This document shows positions 1 to 7,506 of a stretch of 64,000 bases of DNA, one piece after another. Source of the stretch: JADJOY01 sp046331705 [NCBI: bacterium] (lineage in GTDB: Bacteria > JADJOY01); contig JAXLQJ010000008.1 in assembly GCA_046331705.1 (NCBI GenBank), positions 62,001 to 126,000 of the forward strand. Reading direction: 5' to 3'. The notes under the pieces are model-generated. The model was not told the origin of the DNA. It was given only the letters and a program-made list of their open reading frames with translations, and ran no database searches. The position numbers and the translations under genes were made by a program. The stretch's first letter is position 1, and the number at the start of each line of letters is the position of its first letter.

Positions 1-1467
1 GAGCGTGCCGTCGCCGATCCCGAGAGCCACCGCCGATCGGTGGCAGCTCGCGCAGTCGCGGGCCTTTCGGCCGGTCTGGTGCGCGGCGAGCGGTGCGAAG
101 AGCCGCCGCTCGGTGCGCTGACCGTCGTGCTCGAGGGTGAGGATCATCCCGGGGACGAACGTGGTGACGCGACCATTCCCATCGACACCGAGTGTAGGAG
201 CGTCCGCGGAGAAGCTCCACCCGCGCTCCTCCCATTCCTCGGCATTGCTCGCCTCCCGCGTGGCGCGGGTGTGGCAGCCGAGGCAGCGCGGCGCCAGCGC
301 GGTATGGCACGCGTCGCACGAGAGGCGCGCGTGAGCGCCGCCGTGCGGCTCCGCGCGCGGCGTGGGCGCGGGTGGGCGCGGCCGGGCGCCGCGCTTGCCG
401 CGGACGTCGAGACGACCATCCGCGCGCACCCACGCACCGAGCAGCACGCCGCCCTGCGCGCCCGCCACGTAGCGCCGCCGGGACGCGGCCGCGCCCCACA
501 GCGAGCGCGCGATCACCTGGCTCGCGCGATCGAGCGCCGCGAATGGCCGCACCCGTGAGTCGGGCACGCGGCCGTCGGGGGATTCCAGGTGGCAATCCAC
601 GCAGCGCGAGCGAACCGCATCCTCCTGGTGCGCGTGCGAGCGGAAATCGCCCATGACGTCGTCGACGGTGTGGCAATCGACACAGCCGAGGCCGGCCGTG
701 CGATGGACGTCCGCGGGGATCGACTCGAGAACGCGACCATCGGGGAGGATGCGTCGCGATCGGCCGGGCTCGGGCGAGAGCGCGGCGTGCCCGGCGTCGA
801 GCTCGGTCCAGCCCGCGTAGCTGAGCGAGATCCTCCCCGAGCGGGAATGGCAACCGAAGCACGCGTCGTCGCCGATCCGCAGGTCGACGGCCGGGTGGCC
901 CTCGCCCACGCGCTCGCGGAGGTGACACGCGAGGCAGCCGCCGCCGCGGCGGGAAGCGGGTTCCGCGAGACCGCGCGCGTCCTTGGGCGCGCCGAGATGA
1001 CACGTGGAGCAGAGCTCGGCGGCGTGGCGATCGGCGGCGCGCGCCGGATCGAGCGCGTCGATCCGCGCGGTCGCGCCGCCGTCGGGAGTGTCCGCCTCTG
1101 CGAAGACGAAGCGATTCACCGCCACCAGCCCGCCGTTGGTGGTCATGAGGGAGCTCGCGACGCGCGTGTACGCCTCCGCGTGGCAGCGCGCGCACGGCAT
1201 CGCGGCATTCGCGAGATCCGAGCCGGGCCAGGGCACCATGCCGGCGTGAGCGGCACCCTTCTCCGCGGCCTGCGGATCCCCGAGATGACAGGACACGCAG
1301 CCGATGCGCCTCGGATCGTGCGCCCGCCCCAGACCGTGAACGAGCGCCGCGTGACAGGGCACGCAGCGCTCCGCTGCGCGACTCGCCGTGCCGCCGAGCA
1401 GCAGCGACGCCGTCACCACCGCGGCGCGAAGCCACGCTCGCGAGCGCCCGTCCGCCGCCGAAACCAT
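1..1467 (-). CDS. Exported multiheme c-type cytochrome (at least 11 hemes), 3' end outside window
   Basis: Periplasmic or surface electron carrier with at least eleven covalently bound hemes. Reading the minus strand from the ATG at 1465-1467 gives 489 codons without a stop up to the window edge, so the C-terminus is missing. Residues about 8-31 look like a signal peptide ending in ASRA. Eleven CxxCH motifs follow: CVPCH (about 35), CVSCH (about 57), CARCH, CSTCH, CLACH, CFGCH, CVDCH twice, CDACH, CLGCH and CASCH. The gene starts 68 bp after the two ArsA-like genes and reads the same way, so co-transcription is possible. I recognise no named multiheme family. The usual gene-finding clue of a closed ORF is absent because the stop lies off the window; the case rests on the heme motifs all falling in one frame. 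Confidence 0.88.
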   Translation of the reverse strand, partial: MVSAADGRSRAWLRAAVVTASLLLGGTASRAAERCVPCHAALVHGLGRAHDPRRIGCVSCHLGDPQAAEKGAAHAGMVPWPGSDLANAAMPCARCHAEAYTRVASSLMTTNGGLVAVNRFVFAEADTPDGGATARIDALDPARAADRHAAELCSTCHLGAPKDARGLAEPASRRGGGCLACHLRERVGEGHPAVDLRIGDDACFGCHSRSGRISLSYAGWTELDAGHAALSPEPGRSRRILPDGRVLESIPADVHRTAGLGCVDCHTVDDVMGDFRSHAHQEDAVRSRCVDCHLESPDGRVPDSRVRPFAALDRASQVIARSLWGAAASRRRYVAGAQGGVLLGAWVRADGRLDVRGKRGARPRPPAPTPRAEPHGGAHARLSCDACHTALAPRCLGCHTRATREASNAEEWEERGWSFSADAPTLGVDGNGRVTTFVPGMILTLEHDGQRTERRLFAPLAAHQTGRKARDCASCHRSAVALGIGDGTL

Positions 1468-1535
1468 CGCGTTCCCGTTGCTCGCCGCTCGAATGGCGGC
1501 AGCGCTCGCCGGCGCGCGACGCGCCCGCCTCGACC

Positions 1536-2696
1536 TCAGTCTTCCGGGCGGAAGAGCTGATCCGCGACGATCTTGAGGCCGGCCAGATCGTGGACGTCGT
1601 CGTCCAGGAAGGGCACGCGGAAGATCGGCAGGTTGCGCCGACCGACGCGGCCCTTGAGATCCTCGAGGTAGAGCGATTCGCGCTCGGCGAGGGCCTCGTG
1701 GTCTCGATAGGTCTGGGCCAGCGCCTTCAGCAGCTGGACGCCGGGGGCGGCGTCCGATTTCGACGTCTTGGGACTGGTGCGCAAGCGCTCCACGGTGCTG
1801 GCGATCCGCTTACCGTGATCGAAGGGCTCGTGGACCATGTTCACGACGAAGCCGCCGAACGGCATCTGGAGCTCGGCGAGGCGCTCGTAGAAGAAGACGC
1901 CCTCGGCGAGCGTGTCGGGGCGAGGCCCCGTGACCAAGAGGAACACCGAGTCGGGGGAACGGATCAGCTCGGCGACACGATCCGCGCGCTCGCGGAAGCC
2001 GTCGAAGAGCGCGTCGAAGGCGTCGAAGAAGTCGGCGATCTCGCGCAGCACCTCGAGCCCCGTGAGCTTCTCCAGCACCTGGAACGCGCGTCCCATGCCC
2101 TTCTGGACCATCTTGTAGCCGAAGTGACCGAGCCGGAAATACGGCCGCAAGAACTTGTCGAGGACGTCGCTCGCCACGAAGTGGTTGATGCGCGTGGGCG
2201 CTTCCAGGAAATCCAGCGCGAAGGTGGTGGGCGGCGTGTCGAGCACCAGCACGTCGTAGTCGCCGCTCTGGGTCAGCTCGTAGAGCTTCTCCATCGCCAT
2301 GTACTCGTGGCTGCCGGCGAGGGCGCTCGAGATGTTCTGGTACATGCGGTTGGCGAGCACCGTGTCGCGCACCTCGGGGCTCGGCGCGTAGCGCTCGACC
2401 AGCGCATCGAAGGTGCGCTTGGTGTCGAGCATGAGCGCGTGCAGCTCGCCGCCCCTGGCGTCGAGGCGCGCGCCGGCGAACGCCTCGCTCGGCACCGGGC
2501 GGGGCTCGTTGTCGAGGCGATCGAGGCCGAGCGAGTTGGCGAGGCGCCGCGCCGGGTCGATCGTGCACACCACGGTGCGCTTGCCGGCGAGCGCGTGCTC
2601 GAGCGCGACGGAGGCGGAGATGGTGGTCTTGCCCACCCCGCCGCTGCCGCAGCAGATGATGACCCGCTTGCCGGCGAGCGTCGTGGCCAGGCTCAC
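1536..2696 (-). CDS. ArsA/Get3-like ATPase, subunit with GSGG-type P-loop
   Basis: Cytoplasmic P-loop ATPase of the ArsA/Get3/MinD class, 386 aa. The Walker A is GSGGVGKTT (about residues 17-25): the signature lysine that precedes GGVGK in ArsA, Get3 and MinD is replaced by serine. TIDPARRLANSLG and VLVLDTPPTT (switch and Walker B regions) are present. The GTG start at 2694-2696 overlaps the upstream ArsA gene by GTGA and has a strong GGGGAGG ribosome site inside that gene. A tandem pair of divergent ArsA-like proteins recalls the mycobacterial Rv3679/Rv3680 pair (recalled family knowledge, not computed), which acts as a heteromer. No arsenic gene is nearby, so an arsenite pump role is unlikely. 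The substrate is unknown. Confidence 0.9.
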   Translation of the reverse strand: MSLATTLAGKRVIICCGSGGVGKTTISASVALEHALAGKRTVVCTIDPARRLANSLGLDRLDNEPRPVPSEAFAGARLDARGGELHALMLDTKRTFDALVERYAPSPEVRDTVLANRMYQNISSALAGSHEYMAMEKLYELTQSGDYDVLVLDTPPTTFALDFLEAPTRINHFVASDVLDKFLRPYFRLGHFGYKMVQKGMGRAFQVLEKLTGLEVLREIADFFDAFDALFDGFRERADRVAELIRSPDSVFLLVTGPRPDTLAEGVFFYERLAELQMPFGGFVVNMVHEPFDHGKRIASTVERLRTSPKTSKSDAAPGVQLLKALAQTYRDHEALAERESLYLEDLKGRVGRRNLPIFRVPFLDDDVHDLAGLKIVADQLFRPED

Positions 2697-3733
2697 GAGC
2701 GCCTCCCCGATCTCGCCTTGGCGCGGTTGGCGGGGATGGGCTCGCCGAACGCCGCGCGCCCCACCTGCTCCAGGATCGCCGCGGCGACGGCGTCCGTGAG
2801 CGCTCGTCCCGGCACGGCGTCGAAGAGATAGGGCACCAGGATCTTGGGACCGGGCATCTCCTCGGCGAGGCGCTCGAGATAGACGTCGCCGAGCCGCCGG
2901 CGCGCGAGCACGCGCTCGGCACCCTCCACCAGCGCGGCGGCGATCTTGGGGTCGAGATCGACTCCCGACTCCTGGGCGAGCTTGCCGGGGTTCGCGCGCA
3001 CCTTCTCCCAGAGCGGGGCGAGCGCGGGCGGCACCACCTCGGGGTAGACGCCGTTCACGAACGTGGCGCCGCGGTGCATGCCGACATCCTTGCGCACGGT
3101 GTGGTCGAGCTCGAGCGACTCGTTGACCGGCATCTCCTCGGGCAGCGTCACGATGTGGAACGCCGTGTGGTCGGGATCCGTGAGCAGCTTCAGCACGTCC
3201 TTGGTGTAGTGATGGATCGGCCCGACGCGGATGGTGTCGAGGATGACCTGCGGCGTCTTGAAGAGGCTCACCCCGTGACCGGTGGCGGGCGAGTCGAACA
3301 CGATCCGGTCGAACTCGACGCCCTTCACCCCCGAGCCGTCGGGCTGACAGAGAAACCACATCTTGCCGAGGATGAAGAGCTCCTCGAGCCCGGGCGCCGC
3401 CGCGATGAAGTAGTGGAAGAGGTCGCGCTTCAGAAGCTGGTCGTAGAGGAACTTCACCTTGAGCTTGAGGATCAGGAACTCCTCCAAGCTCTCGCGGCCG
3501 GAGATGTTGGCGGCCCACAGGTTCTCTTCCACGCGGCGCGTCTTGTAGACGAGCTTGTGGGTGCCGAGGCAATGGCTCAGCCCTTCGCGCGCGTCCGAGC
3601 CGATGAGCAGGGTCTTGAGGCCGGCCCGCGCCGCGTTGAGGGCGATGGCCGTCGCGAACGTGCTCTTCCCGACTCCGCCCTTGCCGGCGACGACGAGAAT
3701 CCGGCGATCGAGGCTCAGGGAGGCCTGATCCAT
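2693..3733 (-). CDS. ArsA/Get3-like ATPase, subunit with canonical GKGG P-loop
   Basis: 346-aa ATPase of the same class, first gene of the minus-strand unit. It has the full deviant Walker A GKGGVGKST (about residues 17-25) with the signature lysine its partner lacks, followed by TLLIGSDAREGLSHCLG and IVFDSPATGHGVSLF. The ATG at 3733 has GGAG about 12 bases upstream. Translation is coupled to the second ATPase by a 4-base overlap. The likely product is one half of a heterodimer in which only this subunit supplies the signature lysine. By family analogy it could handle membrane or exported proteins, lipids or redox partners; the multiheme cytochrome gene downstream is the only local hint and is not proof. 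Confidence 0.9.
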   Translation of the reverse strand: MDQASLSLDRRILVVAGKGGVGKSTFATAIALNAARAGLKTLLIGSDAREGLSHCLGTHKLVYKTRRVEENLWAANISGRESLEEFLILKLKVKFLYDQLLKRDLFHYFIAAAPGLEELFILGKMWFLCQPDGSGVKGVEFDRIVFDSPATGHGVSLFKTPQVILDTIRVGPIHHYTKDVLKLLTDPDHTAFHIVTLPEEMPVNESLELDHTVRKDVGMHRGATFVNGVYPEVVPPALAPLWEKVRANPGKLAQESGVDLDPKIAAALVEGAERVLARRRLGDVYLERLAEEMPGPKILVPYLFDAVPGRALTDAVAAAILEQVGRAAFGEPIPANRAKARSGRRS

Positions 3734-3832
3734 CGTTGGGGAGCTCCGGCTTGTGGCGATCGCGTGCGCAGCCGGAAGCGCGACCGCGCGACGACGTGGG
3801 CGCGCGAAGCTAGCCCATGGCGGAAGCCACGG

Positions 3833-5005
3833 TCAAACCGTGAGGTCGAGCTGCTGCACGGTGCCGACGCCGCCGGCTTCCGTCACGTAGATGCCCGTCG
3901 ACCGAACGGCGCCGAGGGACTCGTTCGTCGCGGTGCGCAGCTCGAACGGCGTGTCGGCGTGGTCGAGCGAGATGGCGCCGATCCCGGTGCTCGTGAGCGA
4001 CGCCACCGTCCCCGGGCCGTCGGCGCTCGGGTTCCACACGGCGAGCCGCGAGAACACGCCATCCCCCTCGTCGATCCAGCCGTTGCGATCCTCGTCGAAG
4101 GCCGCGAGCTCGGCGAAACCGTCGCCGCCGGTCGGCCCGAACAGCTCCTTGCCGGAGTCGATCCGCCCGTTGCCGTTGCGGTCGAGCGCCAGATAACCGC
4201 TTCCCCCGCTCAGCAGCGGGACGTCCTCGGAGCGACCGTCCCCATTCAGGTCGAAGCGGAAACGCGTGCTCGCGAGCTCGGCGGCCGTGCCGTCGAAGTT
4301 CACCACCAAGGGGTCCTTGCGGACCGCGTCGCCGGCTTGGATCGAGACGTGGGTCTCCTCGTGATACGCGCGGCTCATCTCGAGGCTCACCGAGAACGCG
4401 ATCTGCTCGCCGTCGGCGGTCTGGATCACACCGGAAGCGGAGAACTGCGTCTGCTCGGCCTCGTCGTACGACTCGTCGTAGCGGTAGTCGAGTCCGAAGC
4501 CGGCAGCGACGGATGGCGCGGGCGCGGATGGCGGCGCGCTCGCCGGCTCGAGAGTGGCGAGCGAATCGCCGGAGGCGTCGGACGATGCGGCGGGATCGCT
4601 CGCCACCTCGCCCACCGGCTTGCCGGTGAGCGCCTCGATGATCCGACGCAACAGACGCAGCGCTGGATCGTTGTCGGCCTGACGAATCGCCTCGTCCACG
4701 GCGGTCGCCGCCGACGCGCTCGCCTCGGGATCGGGCGCGGCGCCCGGTGGGGGCGAGTCGGGCTGCGCCGCGGCTCGCGCCGCCTGGCGCGCATCGCGTA
4801 GCGCCAGCGCCGCGAGGCGACGGTGCGAGCCGAGCGTCCCCGCATCCGCGGGAAGCGCAGCCGGTGCGCCGTCGCGCGACGGTGCGTTGCGGTCGTCGCC
4901 ACGCGGGCGAGCGCCCACCCACGTTTGCAGGCTCTCGCGAACCTGGTGCTGCGACGCTTGGACGTGACGAGACGTGAGATCGAACGACGCGCTCGTGATG
5001 CGCAT
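3833..5005 (-). CDS. Hypothetical protein with EF-hand/FG-GAP-like calcium motifs
   Basis: 390 aa from the ATG at 5005 (MRITSASFDL), which is preceded by a run of G that can serve as ribosome site; an upstream ATG at 5044 is less likely. The N-terminal half (to about 165) is rich in Ala, Pro and Ser with little predicted structure. The C-terminal half carries three Asp/Asn/Gly loops of EF-hand or dockerin type: FDLNGDGRSEDV, LDRNGNGRIDSG and FDEDRNGWIDEGD, around LFGPTGGDGFAEL. Similar C-terminal modules occur in VCBS and RTX-type surface proteins, so calcium binding outside the cytoplasm is inferred. No classical signal peptide is visible, which would fit a non-Sec route or a cytoplasmic protein. 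The partner is unknown. Confidence 0.75.
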   Translation of the reverse strand: MRITSASFDLTSRHVQASQHQVRESLQTWVGARPRGDDRNAPSRDGAPAALPADAGTLGSHRRLAALALRDARQAARAAAQPDSPPPGAAPDPEASASAATAVDEAIRQADNDPALRLLRRIIEALTGKPVGEVASDPAASSDASGDSLATLEPASAPPSAPAPSVAAGFGLDYRYDESYDEAEQTQFSASGVIQTADGEQIAFSVSLEMSRAYHEETHVSIQAGDAVRKDPLVVNFDGTAAELASTRFRFDLNGDGRSEDVPLLSGGSGYLALDRNGNGRIDSGKELFGPTGGDGFAELAAFDEDRNGWIDEGDGVFSRLAVWNPSADGPGTVASLTSTGIGAISLDHADTPFELRTATNESLGAVRSTGIYVTEAGGVGTVQQLDLTV

Positions 5006-5261
5006 GGCAGCCCCCCCTGCTGTCTGGGCCCACCCTGGCCGCATCCGGCCCCGTCCCGGGGCGTCGCGTGTAGGTCTCTTCGGCAGATCTTGCCGAGGCT
5101 TGAGCGCCGCGCGAAGCCGCCTCCCGGCAGACGCTGCCGGACGTCCCGGAACGGCCCGTCGGCGACGGCCCGCGTGCCTTGACGCCTCCTCCCAAGCCCC
5201 CTACGGTTCCAGACCGCTCGCGGCGCCCGCACTCGGTCGATCCGCGGCGCCGCCACGTCCC
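5006..5261. promoter_or_regulatory. Divergent intergenic region between EF-hand gene and parA
   Basis: 256 bp between two divergently read genes, so it must hold start signals for both. On the plus strand TTGACG (5179-5184) and TACGGT (5202-5207) are separated by 17 bases, a good sigma-70-type promoter for the ParA operon with a transcript start near 5214. No clear counterpart was found for the minus-strand gene. Confidence 0.5.
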
Positions 5262-6032
5262 ATGACCCGGCGCATCGCGTTCATCAACGAGAAAGGCGGC
5301 AGCCTCAAGACCACGCTCACGGTGAACGTGGGCGGGTACTACGCGCTCAAGCGCAAGGAGCGCGTGCTGCTCGTGGATCTCGATCCGCAGGGGCACGCCG
5401 GCAAATGCCTGGGGCTCGACGTGCGCTCCGCCGCCCGCACCGTGCGCGATCTGCTCGTGGACCCGACGATCCATCCGCGCGACGTGGCGATGCCCACGCG
5501 AATCGAGGGCCTCGACGTGATCGTGAGCAACAAGAGCCTCACGACCCTGCCGATCAGCTCGGACGCGGACCGCGACTGGGCCGAACGGCTCGCGAAGCAG
5601 ATCGACAAGGTGCGCGGGTACGATTGGATCCTCTTCGACTCGCCGCCGTCGCTGGGGCTGCTGTCGATGAGCGTGCTGCTCGCGACCCTCGAGGTCGTGA
5701 TACCGGTCAACCTCACGTTCCTGGCGCTCGACGGTTGCGCCGAGATCGTCGACACGATCGAGACGCTCAAGCAGCGCCACCACCGCCCGCACCTGCGCAT
5801 CACGTTGGTGGTGCCGACGCTCTATCGCCCCACCCGGCTCGCCAACGAGATCCTGGAAAAGCTGGGCGAGCACTTTCGCGGGCGGGTCGCGAAGACGGTG
5901 ATCGGCTACAACGTCAAGATCGACGAGGCCCAGAGCCACGGGCTCACGATCTTCGAGTACGCGCCCGAGTCCGCCGGGGCGGAGGCCTTCGAGTCGCTCG
6001 CCAAAGAGATCAAGCGCAAGGGCGAATCGTGA
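5262..6032 (+). CDS. ParA-family ATPase with variant Walker A
   Basis: 256-aa ParA/Soj-like ATPase, first gene of a three-gene plus-strand operon. The P-loop reads NEKGGSLKTT (about residues 9-18): the two lysines and the GG of the deviant Walker A are kept, but the usual VG before the second lysine is SL. LLVDLDPQGHAGKCLG and DWILFDSPPS supply the other nucleotide-site motifs. No HTH domain and no ParB gene lie nearby, so this is probably not the chromosome partition ParA; such orphan ParA proteins commonly position protein or membrane cargo. The ATG at 5262 starts directly at the ParA fold. The stop overlaps the acyltransferase start by GTGA, suggesting joint function with a membrane-lipid enzyme. 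Confidence 0.9.
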   Translation: MTRRIAFINEKGGSLKTTLTVNVGGYYALKRKERVLLVDLDPQGHAGKCLGLDVRSAARTVRDLLVDPTIHPRDVAMPTRIEGLDVIVSNKSLTTLPISSDADRDWAERLAKQIDKVRGYDWILFDSPPSLGLLSMSVLLATLEVVIPVNLTFLALDGCAEIVDTIETLKQRHHRPHLRITLVVPTLYRPTRLANEILEKLGEHFRGRVAKTVIGYNVKIDEAQSHGLTIFEYAPESAGAEAFESLAKEIKRKGES

Positions 6033-7501
6033 CGGCGCGCGTTCGCTCGACGCAACCACGGACTCGCCACCCCCCTGCAGCCATGGGCACCAAATCCGTT
6101 CTGGGTCGCGATCCGTTCTCGGGCTTCGCTCGACAGCCGGAAGCCGCTCCCAGGCGCGCGCCACCACCGGCGCCTGGGGAGACGGGGGAGCCGCCGGCCG
6201 CCGCGCCCCCGCGCGCGGCGACGGCAGCGACGCCGGCGCGTGCGCAGCCCCCGTCGCGTCGGGTGCGGCCGATCGAGATCGAGGTCGAGCCCGCAGCCGC
6301 GGCGCGCGGGACGTCGGGGAAACGCCCGGCCCACTCCGGCGCAGCCACACGACCCGAGACCGCGGCTCGCGCCACGCACGACCCGTTCGCGCGCCTCGAG
6401 TCGCGCCTCGCCCAGGCGCTCGCCGACACCGACGCGAGCACCGCGCCGCCTGCCCCGCAACGGGCTGCGGCGCCCAGCGGCGCGCGCGCGCGGCGGGCGG
6501 ATCCGGCGCATGGCGCCGAGCTCGACCGTCGCATCGACGAGCTGCTCGCCGCCGCCGAGACCGGGGTGCGCGGTATCTCGGCGGCGGGCGGGATCTCGTC
6601 GGAGGCCATGCGCCAGGTGGGTCTGGTGCGCCGCCTTCTCGAGCTCGTGAACGGTCTCAAGGACCTGGCGAGCCCCACCGCGCTGCGGAGCCTGTGGCGC
6701 GACGCCACCCACCCGATCGCTTCCGGCTCGCCCCAAGCGGGCACGATCGACCCCGCGCTCGCGGCGCAGCTCGAGCCGCTCTTGGACTTCCTCTACAGCA
6801 CCTACTGGCGCGTCGAGGTCGAGGGACTCGAGAACGTTCCCAGCGAGGGCGGCGCGATGCTGGTCGCCAACCACGCCGGCCTCCTGCCGTACGACGGACT
6901 GATGATCGCGCGCGCCGTGCGCCGCGCTCACCCCGCGCGCCGCGAGGTGCGGTTCCTGATCGACGACGCCGCCTACGACCTGCCCATCCTCGGGCCGCTG
7001 GCGGCGCGCCTCGGCGGCGTGCGCGCCTCGAGCGAGAACGCGGAGCACTGGCTGGGTGCGGGGGAGGTGGTGTGCGTCTTCCCGGAGGGCGGCAGCGCCA
7101 CCACCAAGCGCTATCGCGACCGCTATCGACTCCAGCAATTCGGGCGCGGCGGATTCGTGTCGGTCGCGATGCGCCACCGAGCGCCGCTGGTGCCCACCGC
7201 CGTCATCGGCAGCGAAGAGACACACCCGGTCGTGACGCGTCTCGACTGGCTGGGCCGACTCCTCGGCCTGCCCACCCTGCCCGTCACCCCGACGCTACCG
7301 CTGCTCGGGCCGCTCGGACTGGTGCCGTTGCCCAGCAAGTGGCGCATCCGCTTCGGCGCGCCGATCGCGACTGCCCGCGGCAAGCGCAAGCGCGCCGACG
7401 ATTACCTCGCGGTGAGCGAGCTCAAAGACCGCATCCGTGACGCGATCCAGTCGCAACTCGAGTCCACCCGTCAATCCCACCCCTCGCGCTTCTTCGGCTG
7501 A
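6029..7501 (+). CDS. PlsC-like 1-acyl-glycerol-phosphate acyltransferase with disordered N-terminal extension
   Basis: 490 aa from the GTG at 6029 that overlaps the parA stop; an in-frame ATG at 6083 would give 472 aa. Roughly the first 160 residues are Ala/Pro/Arg-rich and look disordered. The C-terminal part is a lysophospholipid acyltransferase domain: VANHAGLLPYDG (catalytic His and Asp, HxxxxxxD spacing), a GGVRAS stretch, and the FPEGG block. The likely reaction is transfer of an acyl chain to a lysophospholipid at the inner membrane face. The long extension is unlike housekeeping PlsC and could be the docking site for the ParA encoded just upstream. The enzyme class is clear; its substrate is not. 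Confidence 0.88.
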   Translation: MTARVRSTQPRTRHPPAAMGTKSVLGRDPFSGFARQPEAAPRRAPPPAPGETGEPPAAAPPRAATAATPARAQPPSRRVRPIEIEVEPAAAARGTSGKRPAHSGAATRPETAARATHDPFARLESRLAQALADTDASTAPPAPQRAAAPSGARARRADPAHGAELDRRIDELLAAAETGVRGISAAGGISSEAMRQVGLVRRLLELVNGLKDLASPTALRSLWRDATHPIASGSPQAGTIDPALAAQLEPLLDFLYSTYWRVEVEGLENVPSEGGAMLVANHAGLLPYDGLMIARAVRRAHPARREVRFLIDDAAYDLPILGPLAARLGGVRASSENAEHWLGAGEVVCVFPEGGSATTKRYRDRYRLQQFGRGGFVSVAMRHRAPLVPTAVIGSEETHPVVTRLDWLGRLLGLPTLPVTPTLPLLGPLGLVPLPSKWRIRFGAPIATARGKRKRADDYLAVSELKDRIRDAIQSQLESTRQSHPSRFFG

Positions 7502-7506
7502 GCGCG

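Noticed and set aside
589-1560. 323-codon open frame on the plus strand
   Set aside because: Antisense to the multiheme cytochrome, whose eleven CxxCH motifs in one frame are decisive.
5262-6032. Chromosome or plasmid partition locus
   Set aside because: No parB gene, no parS-like 16-mer and no origin features were seen nearby.
3810-6350. 846-codon open frame on the minus strand
   Set aside because: Overlaps the EF-hand gene in another frame and is antisense to parA; no domain is recognisable.
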